Positions 7,607 through 16,778 of a DNA stretch of 37,086 nucleotides are shown here, one piece after another. The position numbers and the translations under genes are program-made. Below the pieces are notes generated by a model. That model was not told the origin of the DNA. It ran no database searches and was given only the letters and a program-made list of their open reading frames with translations. Where the stretch lies: contig JAFYZY010000189.1 in assembly GCA_017548485.1 (NCBI GenBank), forward strand, positions 1 through 37,086, in the 5' to 3' direction. This DNA is from Oscillospiraceae bacterium. Its GTDB lineage: Bacteria > Bacillota > Clostridia > Oscillospirales > Ruminococcaceae. How positions within the stretch are numbered: the stretch's first letter is position 1; each line of letters begins with the position of its first letter.

Positions 7607-8284
7607 ATGTCAGATCTTGAACAGAGAATAGGATATATTTTCGAGGACAGGAGCCTTCTGGAGGAGGCGCTGACCCATTCGTCGTATGCGAATGAGCACG
7701 GACTCGGAAGACTCGGATGCAACGAGAGACTGGAGTTTCTGGGAGACGCAGTCCTCTCCGCCGTAGTCGCGGATCATCTGTACAGGACTCTTCCCGACGT
7801 TGAGGAGGGAGAGCTCACCAAGCAGCGCGCAGCCATGGTCTGCGAATCCGCGCTCGCAATGTTCGCGAGAGATATCGATCTCGGGAAGGACATGCGGTTC
7901 GGCAAAGGCGAGCTCAAGACCCACGGCAACGAGAGGGATTCCATCCTTTCGGACTGCTTCGAGGCGGTTATCGCCGCCATTTATCTCGACGGAGGAGTCG
8001 AAGCCGCCAGGAAGTTCATCGCGCGCCATGTGCTCCAGGAGGCCTCCGGAGCCGAACTGTCACGGGACTACAAGACCGAGCTGCAGGAAGTGATCCAGCA
8101 GAACCCGGAGGAGAAGCTCAGATACGTGCATACCGCTGAGAGCGGACCCGATCACGACAAGACTTTCACTGTGGAGATCTGGCTGAACAGCAACGTCATC
8201 GCGACGGCCACCGGCCACAGCAAGAAACAGGCGGAACAGAATGCCGCGGCGGAGGCGCTGCGCCTCATGGGCCTTGTCAAATGA
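7607..8284 (+). CDS. rnc: Ribonuclease III
   Basis: 225 residues. It cleaves double-stranded RNA, including the 30S rRNA precursor. The catalytic signature NERLEFLGDAVL is at 39-50, with the second acidic cluster in DSILSDCFEAVIAAIYLDGG. A double-stranded-RNA-binding domain fills about 152-222 and ends with the typical GHSKKQAEQNAAAEAL helix. It sits 15 nt after trmFO, overlaps the next gene by ATGA, and keeps the Gram-positive rnc-smc-ftsY neighbourhood. Confidence 0.97.
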   Translation: MSDLEQRIGYIFEDRSLLEEALTHSSYANEHGLGRLGCNERLEFLGDAVLSAVVADHLYRTLPDVEEGELTKQRAAMVCESALAMFARDIDLGKDMRFGKGELKTHGNERDSILSDCFEAVIAAIYLDGGVEAARKFIARHVLQEASGAELSRDYKTELQEVIQQNPEEKLRYVHTAESGPDHDKTFTVEIWLNSNVIATATGHSKKQAEQNAAAEALRLMGLVK

Positions 8285-9282
8285 AGAGACACGCCAACCT
8301 GGCATTCTTCGTGCCGCATCTCGGATGTCCGCACCAGTGCGTATTCTGCGACCAGAAGAGCATAAGCGGTCAGCAGAAGTCGCCTACGGCGGAGGAAGTA
8401 ACACAGACATGCGGCAGATACCTTCCCGCTGACGGCGCGGGAACGGAGATAGCGTTCTTCGGAGGGTCGTTCACCGCCATAGACAGAGACCTTATGACAC
8501 AGCTGCTGGAAGTAGCTTATCCCTTCGTCAGGGAAGGAAGGGCATCCGGAATACGGATATCCACCAGGCCCGATGCCATCGACGGTGAGATCCTGGACAT
8601 ACTGAAAAGATACGGCGTTACTTCGGTAGAGCTCGGCGCTCAGAGCATGTCAGATGAGGTGCTCAGACTTAACGGCAGGGGCCATGACAGCGAAAGCGTC
8701 GTGAAAGCTTCCAACCTGATAAAGGAAGAAGGCTTCTCGCTGGGACTTCAGATGATGGTCGGCATGTACGGCGCAGATGATCCCGGAGCGGAAGCTGAAT
8801 ATACAGCCCGCAGGCTGGCGGATCTGGGACCGGACACGGTCAGGATCTATCCCACGATAGTCGTGGAGGGCACCGCGCTGGCGGCGCTGTTCAGGGCAGG
8901 GAGATACAGCCCTCTCGAACTCGAGCAGGCGGTGGACATCACCGCTTCCCTGATAGAGATGTTCCGCAGCAGGAGCATCGACGTGATCAGGACAGGGCTC
9001 CACTACGAAGAGAGCCTCATGGATTCCATGATCGCAGGGCCCTATCATCCCGCTTTCGGGGAGCTGTGCGAGTCCAGGATATTCCGCAATGCCATAGAGA
9101 AACATCTGACTCAGGGCGACAGCGCGGAAGTGCGCTGCGAGCCCAGGCTGCTCAGTCAGGTGACAGGTCAGAAGAAAAGCAATATCGAATACTTCAGATC
9201 CCGCGGTATAGGGATCAGAGTGATCCCGGACGAAAAGGTCACGGGAATAACAGTAAACAAACTCCAGCAAGGAGATCATTGA
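8281..9282 (+). CDS. Elp3-like radical SAM protein (lacking the acetyltransferase domain)
   Basis: 333 residues. The radical SAM cluster motif CX3CX2C is C16, C20, C23 (GCPHQCVFCDQ), followed by EIAFFGGSFTAID and a (beta/alpha) barrel with VELGAQSMSDEVL and DTVRIYPTIVVEGT. These segments resemble the SAM core of Elp3/COG1243 proteins, but the protein stops before a GNAT domain would begin. Clostridia commonly carry such a gene between rnc and smc. A tRNA-modification role is plausible but not shown. It is translationally coupled to rnc by a 4-nt overlap. Confidence 0.85.
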   Translation: MKRHANLAFFVPHLGCPHQCVFCDQKSISGQQKSPTAEEVTQTCGRYLPADGAGTEIAFFGGSFTAIDRDLMTQLLEVAYPFVREGRASGIRISTRPDAIDGEILDILKRYGVTSVELGAQSMSDEVLRLNGRGHDSESVVKASNLIKEEGFSLGLQMMVGMYGADDPGAEAEYTARRLADLGPDTVRIYPTIVVEGTALAALFRAGRYSPLELEQAVDITASLIEMFRSRSIDVIRTGLHYEESLMDSMIAGPYHPAFGELCESRIFRNAIEKHLTQGDSAEVRCEPRLLSQVTGQKKSNIEYFRSRGIGIRVIPDEKVTGITVNKLQQGDH

Positions 9283-9285
9283 AAA

Positions 9286-12200
9286 GTGTATCTGAAATAC
9301 ATTGAGATCCAGGGATTCAAATCGTTTCCGGACAAGACCAGGCTCACTTTCGACCGCGTGCTGACGGGGATCGTGGGACCTAACGGAAGCGGTAAGAGCA
9401 ACATAAGCGACGCAGTGAAGTGGGTGCTGGGAGAGCAGTCCACAAAGTCTCTGCGCGGCGGAAAGATGGAGGACGTCATATTCAGCGGGACGCCGGAGAG
9501 GAACCCTATGGGCTTCGCTCAGGTCTCCATGTGCCTGGATAACTCCGACAGCCGCATCCCGGACGTCGGCAAGGAGATAACTGTCACCAGAAGGTACTAC
9601 CGCAGCGGCGACAGCGAGTATATGCTGAACGGATCTACCGTGAGACTGAGAGATCTCAGGGAGATGTTCATGGACACCGGACTCGGAAGGGACGGGTATT
9701 CCGTGATCGGACAGGGCAGGATCTCGGAAGTGGTCGAGAGCAAGAGCTCCGACCGCAGGGAGATATTCGAGGAGGCTTCGGGCATCGCCAAATTCAGGTT
9801 CCGCAAGACCGAGGCGGAGCGCAAGCTGCAGCAGACAGAGGACAATCTGTCGAGACTCAGAGACATAGCCGGCGAGCTGGAGAGCCGCGTGGGACCGCTC
9901 AGGGAGCAGAGCGAGAAAGCGAAAAAGTTCCTTGAGTATGCGGAAGAGAGAAGGACGCTTGAGATAACGCTCTATTCCGATACGATCAAGAGATCCAGAG
10001 ACAGCATCTCCAAAGAAGATGAGAAGATAGAGATCGCCAGGCTGGATTACCGCAGTCTGGACGAAAGATTCCAGGAGATCGGCGTAGAGATAGAGCAGTT
10101 GTATGAGAACAGCCGCCAGGCAGGTTCCCGCTCCTCCGACCTCAGCGCTGAGATAGACGTGAGAAACTCCGCCATATCCGCGATCGAGGCAAAGATAGCC
10201 GTTCTCAGGAACGATATAATGCACGGCGAGAGGGATATCAGGGAACTGCAGGAGGACATCAGTTCGCTGTCGGAAGGCGGTTCCGGGATAGTCCGCGAGA
10301 TACAGGCAAGGCTTGCCGACGCACAGCAGAAGGAAGACCAGGCTGCCGCCGTCGAGGACGCCATCGCCGGCCTTGAGAAGGATCTTGAGATCCTTGCCCA
10401 GGATACCCAGTCAACGGACAGAATGAGGTCTGAGCGTCTGGAGAGGCTGAACGCCCTGCAGAAGGAGATCGCGGACCTCAGAGTTGAAACTGTCGCATCC
10501 AGGTCAGTCATAGAGACCATGGATGAGAGGGAGAACTTCATCAGGGAATCGCTCCCGCCGGAACTGGACAGGCTGGAAGACAGGAATGCAAGGCTGAAGG
10601 AGACAGAGGAGTATATCGCAGGCCTCTCCGGCGACATCACTGCCAGGGAGAACGAGACGAAGGGATATGAACTCAGGCTCGGATCGAGAAACGAGAAACT
10701 GTCCCAGGCTGCCGACAAGGTTTCCGCCTGCGAGAACGAGATAGAGAGGATGAGGCAGAGGATGAACCTCCTCTCCGATCTTGAGAGCAGCAATGAGGGA
10801 TATCAGCCTCCGGTGAGGAAAGTCCTGTCCGCCACGGAGGACAAGAGGCTCCGCGGCATAGTCGGTACCGTGGGATCGCTACTCACCGTGGATGAAGGGC
10901 TTGAGACCGCTATAGAGACGGCGCTGGGAGCCGCGATACAGAATATCGTTGTGGACGACGAGAGAAGCGCCAAGGCCGCGATCGGCCTGCTGAGGGACGA
11001 ACGCGCGGGAAGAGCCACTTTCCTGCCGCTTGACACAGTCAGCGCCAGGAGATTCGAGAACAGGGAAGTTCTCGGAGATCCGGGCGTCGTGGGCGTAGCG
11101 AGCGAGCTGGTGAGCTGCGATGACAGATACCGCCCGGCAGTGGACAGCCTGCTCGGCAATGTCCTGATCGTCGAGGATCTGGACTACGCGTCTGCGATCG
11201 CAAGAAGGGCAAAGTACAGGATCAGGATCGTCACCAGAGACGGTCAGATAATAAATGCGGGCGGGTCATATACGGGCGGTTCCGTAAGGGCCCAGGCCGG
11301 CATGTTCTCCAGAAAGGCGGAGATAGAGGAGCTTGAAAAAAAGATAGCCCAGCGCAGGAAGGACAGCGAAGCGCTTAAGGAAGAGCTCGGCAGAGCCAGA
11401 GAAGAGGCTTCCAAAGCGCAGGCCGAACTCACTGCGGTGACGTCCGAACTGGTCACTGCCAGAGAGGACCTTATAAGGGCCGAGTCGACGGCAGACAGAC
11501 TGAGGGATGAGATCGAAGCTCTCAGGACCAACGTCGAGGCAGCCTCGGCGGAGCTGGACAGCATCGATGCCGGAAGGGCACAGAGACAGGCGGATATCAT
11601 GCGTGCGGAAGCAAAGAGCGCGGCGCTTCAGTCGGAAGCGGAGCGTCTGGAAGCGCAGCTCACGCAGGATGATTCCTCTGACGGCATCATGGAGAAGCGC
11701 ACCGGGATAATGCAGCAGCTCACGGAACGCCGCGTAGAGAGAGCGGAGCTCCTCAAGGACGCCGAGAGATCCCGCCAGTCAGCGGAAGACCTCAGGCTCA
11801 GAGGAGACGAGTCGCTGGGAAGGATGTCCAACCTGCAGGATACCATCGCTTCCATCAAGGGAGAGAACGACGAGCGTCAGAAGCAGATAGACGGTCTTGA
11901 GCAGGAAGCCGCCGGGGCGAGAAAAGAAATAGAAGACATAAGGGCCGAGATCGCGAGAAGCGGGGAGCTCAGAAACGAGAACGACCGCCGTACACAGGAA
12001 CTTCGCGGCGAGCAGGACGGCATCGCGGAGCAGAGAGAGAAGATAGCCAGCGAGATCTCCAGACTCGAGGAGAGGAAGCAGGCCCTGCAGAACGACTACA
12101 ACAGCGCTGCGAACAGGCTCTGGGAGGAATACGAGCTCTCGGTGGCGGAGGCGCTGCCGCTGTGCGTGGAATTCACCAGCGTGACGGATCTGCGCCAGAA

Positions 12201-12870
12201 AGTCAGTTCCGTGAGGAACAGGATAAGGGCTCTGGGCAACGTCAACGTCGCCGCGATAGAGGAATACCAGGAAGTCAGCGCCAGGTACGAGTTCATGTCG
12301 GAACAGATATCCGATGTGGACGAGAGCAGGAAGAGCCTGCTGCGTCTCATCGACGACCTGGAGCGCGAGATGAAGCAGATCTTCACCAGAAGCTTCAACG
12401 AGATCAACGAAAAGTTCCACTATACCTTCAAGATGCTCTTCGGAGGAGGACATGCGAATCTGTTCCTCACCGACGAGAACGATATCCTGGAGAGCGGTAT
12501 AGAACTGGATGTGCAGCCGCCGGGAAAGGTGATCAGGAGCCTTTCGCTCCTGTCAGGAGGAGAGAAGGCCCTCGTGGCTATCGCCATCTACATGGCCATC
12601 CTGGAAGTGAATCCGTCGCCGTTCTGCATACTGGACGAGATAGACTCCGCGCTGGATGAGAACAACGTCGTAAGATTCGCACGCTATGCGAAGACCATGA
12701 TAGACCGCACGCAGCTTATCGCCATCACCCACAAGAGGGGAACGATGGAGGAGGCCGACGTCCTCTACGGAGTGACCATGCAGGAGGAGGGCGTATCCAA
12801 GGTGCTCAGGCTGAGCGTGGAAGAAGCACAGCTGGTCCTGGAAAAGGAACAGAACGGAAGGAACAACTGA
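9286..12870 (+). CDS. smc: Chromosome segregation protein SMC
   Basis: 1194 residues, the usual SMC length. The ATPase head halves are at the ends: Walker A GPNGSGKSN at 31-39, ABC signature LSGGEK near 1089, and Walker B CILDEIDSALDENN near 1114-1127. Two long coiled coils rich in Glu/Arg/Lys flank a hinge at roughly 510-650. With ScpAB (not in this window) SMC forms condensin, which loads at parS sites and aligns chromosome arms. Translation begins at GTG (9286), with AAGGAG 11 nt upstream; the alternative ATG codons are far inside the Walker region. Its stop shares one base with the ftsY start. Confidence 0.98.
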   Translation: MYLKYIEIQGFKSFPDKTRLTFDRVLTGIVGPNGSGKSNISDAVKWVLGEQSTKSLRGGKMEDVIFSGTPERNPMGFAQVSMCLDNSDSRIPDVGKEITVTRRYYRSGDSEYMLNGSTVRLRDLREMFMDTGLGRDGYSVIGQGRISEVVESKSSDRREIFEEASGIAKFRFRKTEAERKLQQTEDNLSRLRDIAGELESRVGPLREQSEKAKKFLEYAEERRTLEITLYSDTIKRSRDSISKEDEKIEIARLDYRSLDERFQEIGVEIEQLYENSRQAGSRSSDLSAEIDVRNSAISAIEAKIAVLRNDIMHGERDIRELQEDISSLSEGGSGIVREIQARLADAQQKEDQAAAVEDAIAGLEKDLEILAQDTQSTDRMRSERLERLNALQKEIADLRVETVASRSVIETMDERENFIRESLPPELDRLEDRNARLKETEEYIAGLSGDITARENETKGYELRLGSRNEKLSQAADKVSACENEIERMRQRMNLLSDLESSNEGYQPPVRKVLSATEDKRLRGIVGTVGSLLTVDEGLETAIETALGAAIQNIVVDDERSAKAAIGLLRDERAGRATFLPLDTVSARRFENREVLGDPGVVGVASELVSCDDRYRPAVDSLLGNVLIVEDLDYASAIARRAKYRIRIVTRDGQIINAGGSYTGGSVRAQAGMFSRKAEIEELEKKIAQRRKDSEALKEELGRAREEASKAQAELTAVTSELVTAREDLIRAESTADRLRDEIEALRTNVEAASAELDSIDAGRAQRQADIMRAEAKSAALQSEAERLEAQLTQDDSSDGIMEKRTGIMQQLTERRVERAELLKDAERSRQSAEDLRLRGDESLGRMSNLQDTIASIKGENDERQKQIDGLEQEAAGARKEIEDIRAEIARSGELRNENDRRTQELRGEQDGIAEQREKIASEISRLEERKQALQNDYNSAANRLWEEYELSVAEALPLCVEFTSVTDLRQKVSSVRNRIRALGNVNVAAIEEYQEVSARYEFMSEQISDVDESRKSLLRLIDDLEREMKQIFTRSFNEINEKFHYTFKMLFGGGHANLFLTDENDILESGIELDVQPPGKVIRSLSLLSGGEKALVAIAIYMAILEVNPSPFCILDEIDSALDENNVVRFARYAKTMIDRTQLIAITHKRGTMEEADVLYGVTMQEEGVSKVLRLSVEEAQLVLEKEQNGRNN

Positions 12871-13754
12871 TGGGACTGTTTGACAAACTTAAGGCCGGTC
12901 TCACTAAGACAAAGAACAATTTTGCCTATTCCGTGAGAGCGGACAAGATATCGGACGAGTATTTCGAACGCGTGGAAGAGGCGATGATCCTCTCGGATGC
13001 GGGCTACGATGTGGCGATGTCGGTGTCGGAGGAACTCAGAAAAGCGGTCAGGGACAACAATGCCGCCGATGAGGAAGCAGCAAATGTGCTTCTGAGGAAG
13101 ATCTGCAGCGACAGGCTGAGAGCTGACAGGGAACTGGATCTCTCGGGGGATCCGGCCGTGATAATGCTCATCGGAGTGAACGGATCAGGAAAGACTACCG
13201 CTGCCGGCAAGCTTGCCGCCTACTACAAACAGCAGGGCAGAAAAGTCATGATCGCCGCAGCGGACACCTTCCGCGCCGCGGCGGCTGAGCAGCTCGAGGT
13301 TTGGGCTCAGAGGAGCGGCACGGAGTTTTTCTCCGGGCAGAACGATCCGTCCGCCGTCGTGTTCGACGCGGTCAGATCGGCAGCCGCAGGCAGAGCGGAC
13401 CTCGTGATCTGCGATACCGCAGGACGTCTGCAGACCAAGAAGAACCTCATGGATGAGCTCGGAAAGATCGCCAGGACCGTGAGAAAAGCCGCTCCGGATG
13501 CATCCGTGGAAACGCTGCTGGTTCTGGACGGAATGACGGGACAGAACGCTATAGAACAGGCGAGAGCGTTTGCAGAGACAGCGGACGTCTCCGGCATCAT
13601 CGTCACCAAGCTCGACGGCACGGCTAAAGGCGGGAGCGTATTCTCGGTAAAGGAGAAACTCGGGATACCGGTGAGGTTCGTCGGAGTCGGAGAAGGCATA
13701 GATGACCTGCTGGTCTTCGATCCGGACGAATTCTGCGAGGCGCTTTTCGAATGA
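12870..13754 (+). CDS. ftsY: Signal recognition particle receptor FtsY
   Basis: 294 residues. FtsY is the SRP receptor GTPase that hands ribosome-nascent chains to the Sec translocon. A short N domain (1-90) is followed by the G domain with P-loop GVNGSGKTT at 102-110, the SRP-specific DTFRAAAAEQLEVWA, the G3 motif DTAGR, the G4 motif TKLDGTAKGG and the C-terminal GVGEGIDDLLVFDPDEF. The acidic A domain of E. coli FtsY is absent, as usual in Bacillota. It overlaps smc by 1 nt and rdgB by 4 nt. Confidence 0.98.
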   Translation: MGLFDKLKAGLTKTKNNFAYSVRADKISDEYFERVEEAMILSDAGYDVAMSVSEELRKAVRDNNAADEEAANVLLRKICSDRLRADRELDLSGDPAVIMLIGVNGSGKTTAAGKLAAYYKQQGRKVMIAAADTFRAAAAEQLEVWAQRSGTEFFSGQNDPSAVVFDAVRSAAAGRADLVICDTAGRLQTKKNLMDELGKIARTVRKAAPDASVETLLVLDGMTGQNAIEQARAFAETADVSGIIVTKLDGTAKGGSVFSVKEKLGIPVRFVGVGEGIDDLLVFDPDEFCEALFE

Positions 13755-14365
13755 AGAAGATCGACGAGTTGGTGATCGCCACCAACAATAAAAACAAACT
13801 GGAAGAGTTCAGGGATATCTTCTCAAAGTCAGGTATAAGAGTCGTTTCCATGGCTGAGAAGGGTATCCATGTGGATCCGGACGAGAACGGAACCACGCTG
13901 AACGACAACGCGAGGATAAAAGCCAGAGCGGTATGGGATGCATGCCACTGTCCGGTAGTGGGCGATGACACGGGACTTTTCGTGGATGCTCTCGGAGGAG
14001 AACCCGGCGTCTACTCCGCGAGGTATGCGGGGCCGGACGGCAACAGCGGAGCAAACATCGACAAGCTCCTCGAAAAACTCCAGGGGGTTCCGAGAGAGGA
14101 AAGGACCGCGAGATTTGCGGTATCGCTCTGTTACATAGACGCGGAAGGGAACGAGATGATCGTTCACGGAAGATGCGAGGGCTGGATAGCCTTTGAACGG
14201 CAGGGAGAGGGATTCGGATATGAACCGGTGTTCTGCCTCAACAACGGATTCTCGTTCGCGGATATAGGAAAAGAGCTTAAGGACAGACGTTCACACAGGG
14301 CGAGGGCGGCTCACATACTTGCCTTCTACCTGAAAGGGATCAAAAAGATCAGGGGATACGGTTAA
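13751..14365 (+). CDS. rdgB: RdgB/HAM1 non-canonical purine NTP pyrophosphatase
   Basis: 204 residues. The enzyme hydrolyses dITP, ITP and XTP to monophosphates, keeping deaminated purines out of DNA. Family motifs: VIATNNKNKLEEF at the N-terminus, VVGDDTGLFVDALGGEPGVYSARYAG in the centre, EGFGYEPVF and the C-terminal DRRSHRARA. Its ATGA overlap with ftsY and TAATG overlap with yhbY place it firmly in the operon. Confidence 0.96.
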   Translation: MKKIDELVIATNNKNKLEEFRDIFSKSGIRVVSMAEKGIHVDPDENGTTLNDNARIKARAVWDACHCPVVGDDTGLFVDALGGEPGVYSARYAGPDGNSGANIDKLLEKLQGVPREERTARFAVSLCYIDAEGNEMIVHGRCEGWIAFERQGEGFGYEPVFCLNNGFSFADIGKELKDRRSHRARAAHILAFYLKGIKKIRGYG

Positions 14366-14649
14366 TGGACAGCAATGAACGCGCGAAGCTCAGAAGTTTC
14401 GCAAACAACATAAAAGCATGCTATTACATCGGCAAGGACGGCATCACCGATGCGGTCCTCAGCGGGATAGAGGAAGCCCTGGTTCCCAGAGAGCTGATCA
14501 AGGTAGGTGTCCAGGAGAACAGCCCGGTCACCGCCAGGGAAGCCTGCGCAATAGTCTCGGAAGCGCTCGGCGCCGAAGGAGTGCAGGTGATAGGCAGAAA
14601 ATTCGTCATCTACAGAAGAAACAAAGAGATCAATCAGTATGGCATCTGA
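14365..14649 (+). CDS. yhbY: YhbY family ribosome-assembly RNA-binding protein (CRM domain)
   Basis: 94 residues, a stand-alone CRM domain. The RNA-binding GxxG-type loop appears as YIGKDGIT at 27-34, followed by the helix with ALVPRELIKVGV and the terminal strand GVQVIGRKFVIYRR. YhbY proteins bind pre-50S particles. It shares one base with rdgB and overlaps nadD by 11 nt, an order (yhbY-nadD-yqeK) conserved across Bacillota. Confidence 0.93.
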   Translation: MDSNERAKLRSFANNIKACYYIGKDGITDAVLSGIEEALVPRELIKVGVQENSPVTAREACAIVSEALGAEGVQVIGRKFVIYRRNKEINQYGI

Positions 14650-15238
14650 GAAGCTCCTGTTCTACGGCGGATCCTTCGACCCGCCCCATATGGGACACCG
14701 CAGGCTGCTGGAAGCAGCCATAGCTGCGGTCGGCCCGGATATCACTCTGGTGATACCCACAGGATTGTCCCCTTTCAAGGACAGGTGCAGCACACCGTTC
14801 AGGGACAGGGTCAGGATGGCAAGGCTTGCGTTTGCGGACCTTGAGACCGTCAGGGTATCCACTCTGGAGGGAAGAGGCTGGCGCAGCTACACCTACAAGA
14901 CGGTCAGGAAGCTGCTCAAGAAATACCCGGGACGGGAACTGTACATGCTGATAGGTTCGGATATGCTCGTTTCCTTCGGGCACTGGCACCTGTACCGCAG
15001 GATCATGTCCAAAGTGACTCTTGTCGCGGGATGCCGCGATGACGATGAGGTCAGGGGTTTCGAGCGGGCGGCGGAAAGACTGAGAAAAGAAGGGGCAAGG
15101 ATAATCCTCCTCGGCTTCAGCCCGGTGGAAGTCTCATCCACCGAGATCAGAGACGCGGTCCGGACTGACAGAGACATGGACGGATATATATCCCGGGAAG
15201 TGATGAGTCACATCAGGAAGAGAGGTCTCTACAGATAA
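14639..15238 (+). CDS. nadD: Nicotinate-nucleotide adenylyltransferase
   Basis: 199 residues. It transfers AMP from ATP to nicotinate mononucleotide to make deamido-NAD, the common step of NAD synthesis. The nucleotidyltransferase signature GGSFDPPHMGH is at 10-20 and the second motif SSTEIR at 166-171. IGSDMLVSFGHWH is the family's substrate-pocket segment. The gene begins inside the 3' end of yhbY and ends on the first base of the yqeK start codon (TAATG). Confidence 0.97.
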   Translation: MASEKLLFYGGSFDPPHMGHRRLLEAAIAAVGPDITLVIPTGLSPFKDRCSTPFRDRVRMARLAFADLETVRVSTLEGRGWRSYTYKTVRKLLKKYPGRELYMLIGSDMLVSFGHWHLYRRIMSKVTLVAGCRDDDEVRGFERAAERLRKEGARIILLGFSPVEVSSTEIRDAVRTDRDMDGYISREVMSHIRKRGLYR

Positions 15239-15798
15239 TGACTATTGCGGAAGCCGACAGCCTCGCAAGAGATAGACTTTCAGACAGACGCTACTATCAC
15301 ACTCAGTGCGTCGCAAAGGCCGCCAGAGAACTCGCGCCGAGATTCGGAGCCGATCCGGACAGGGCGGAACTGGCGGGATTCCTTCATGATATCTTCAAGG
15401 AGGAGAGCGACGCGGTCTTGTTGAAAACACTGGGTACCTCGGATATAATTGGGGACAAAGATCTGGCAAGGAAGCATGCTCTCTGGCATGCTTTTGCTGC
15501 GGCCGAATACGCTTCCGAGGTGCTGGGACTGGACTGGGAGATCTGCGACGCGATCCGCTACCACACTTCCGGGAGAGAGGGGATGACTCCCCTCGACATG
15601 ACCCTTTTCCTGGCGGACTATATCTCGGAAGACAGGAGATACGACGACTGCGTCAGAGTCAGGAAGACAGCGGAGCGCGATGTTCATGAAGCTTTGCTGG
15701 AAGGCCTCAGATATACCATCACCGACCTCCTGGAAAGGAACGCGGTGATCGATCCCAGAACTCTCGACGCGTACAACAGCTGCGTGAGAGATCTGTGA
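15238..15798 (+). CDS. yqeK: YqeK-type HD-domain nucleotide hydrolase
   Basis: 186 residues. HD-domain ligands are seen in order: YYHTQCVAKAA, AGFLHDIFKE (the HD pair), HALWHAFAAAE, RYHTSGREGM and LADYISEDR. The family is placed after nadD in Bacillota; members hydrolyse diadenosine tetraphosphate symmetrically to ADP using an iron-dependent centre. Stop and next start overlap as GTGA. Confidence 0.93.
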   Translation: MTIAEADSLARDRLSDRRYYHTQCVAKAARELAPRFGADPDRAELAGFLHDIFKEESDAVLLKTLGTSDIIGDKDLARKHALWHAFAAAEYASEVLGLDWEICDAIRYHTSGREGMTPLDMTLFLADYISEDRRYDDCVRVRKTAERDVHEALLEGLRYTITDLLERNAVIDPRTLDAYNSCVRDL

Positions 15799-16757
15799 AA
15801 GGGCGGAACAACGATTTGAGAAGAAACTGGGCGGTAAGGATACTCGTTCTTCTGGCATCGGTCTCACTGGTGTTGGGAGGGCTTTCCATGCTGTCGGCCA
15901 GAAAGCCGTACTGGTCCGGCTCGGAGCTGCCCGGAAAGATCTCGACACCGGCGCCTGCTTCAAGATCAGCCAGGAACATCCTGGTCGCCGGCGTCACGGA
16001 AACTGATGGCGCTGCACTGGCAGAGATGGTCCTTCTGATAAATCTGGATCTTGAGACGGGAAAGGCCGGGATCATGTACCTGCCCGGAAATACGCTGATC
16101 GGAGCCGATGAGGTCCGCTACGGAAGACTTAGCGGAGCTGTGAACTGGGGCACCGCGGACGAACCGGACGGAGGGGCGGCGGCCCTGGCGGACTGTCTGG
16201 CGGACTGTTTCGTTCTTCCGGTGGACAATTACCTCCTTTTCGACATGGATATCCTCCCGGATATCACGGAGAGGCTGGGCGGAGTCAGAGTGTCGCTGGA
16301 GAATGAACTTATCATCTCCGAAACGGAAACTCTGGACGCAGGAGATCACATATTCCATTCGGGTGAGGTCAGAGACCTCATTCTTTCGACGGACGCAGAG
16401 GACATCGAGACAGTCAATGCGCTCAGGGCGACCTTCATGGAAGGAATAATGAGAGCAGTTCTGGGAATGCCGGAAAAGGAGGTGCTCGCTCTCGTCAAGG
16501 AGAACAAGAGCAGCATCGATACCGATCTCTCTGTGAGAGAACACAAAAAACTGTCGCCGTCGCTCTATGAGAAGAGCGGGTCGATGATAGATTATTTCAC
16601 CGTTCCCGGCAAGACGGTAAACGGATACGGAAGCAGCAGACTCACTGTCTGGTCTGTGCGGCGCGCCGAAGCGGCAGCGCTCATAAATGACAGACTGCGT
16701 GCACATACGGATCATGTCCTCGCGGAGGACATGTCAGTGCCGGAGATCCCGGCATAA
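15795..16757 (+). CDS. Divergent LytR-CpsA-Psr (LCP) family membrane protein
   Basis: 320 residues; one N-terminal membrane anchor (about 14-33) and an extracellular domain. RNILVAGV, AEMVLLINLDLETGKAGIMYLP, LSGAVNWG, NYLLFDMDILPDITERLGGVRVSL and TVPGKT match the LCP fold seen in LytR-like attachment enzymes, and an LCP gene after yqeK is a common clostridial order. The charged signatures of active members are missing: where active enzymes show an R-x-D ahead of the strand and a PRD-like turn, this protein reads ETDGAALAEM and LPGNTL. It may therefore bind polyprenyl phosphates without catalysing transfer. The start is GTG overlapping the yqeK stop. Confidence 0.75.
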   Translation: MKGRNNDLRRNWAVRILVLLASVSLVLGGLSMLSARKPYWSGSELPGKISTPAPASRSARNILVAGVTETDGAALAEMVLLINLDLETGKAGIMYLPGNTLIGADEVRYGRLSGAVNWGTADEPDGGAAALADCLADCFVLPVDNYLLFDMDILPDITERLGGVRVSLENELIISETETLDAGDHIFHSGEVRDLILSTDAEDIETVNALRATFMEGIMRAVLGMPEKEVLALVKENKSSIDTDLSVREHKKLSPSLYEKSGSMIDYFTVPGKTVNGYGSSRLTVWSVRRAEAAALINDRLRAHTDHVLAEDMSVPEIPA

Positions 16758-16778
16758 ACATATATAAGGAGACTGGAT

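Noticed and set aside
8650-10224. 524-codon open frame on the minus strand opposite the radical SAM gene and smc
   Set aside because: It lies wholly antisense to two genes with clear family motifs, has no recognisable domain, and is low in ordinary protein pattern; it is a by-product of codon bias in the real genes.
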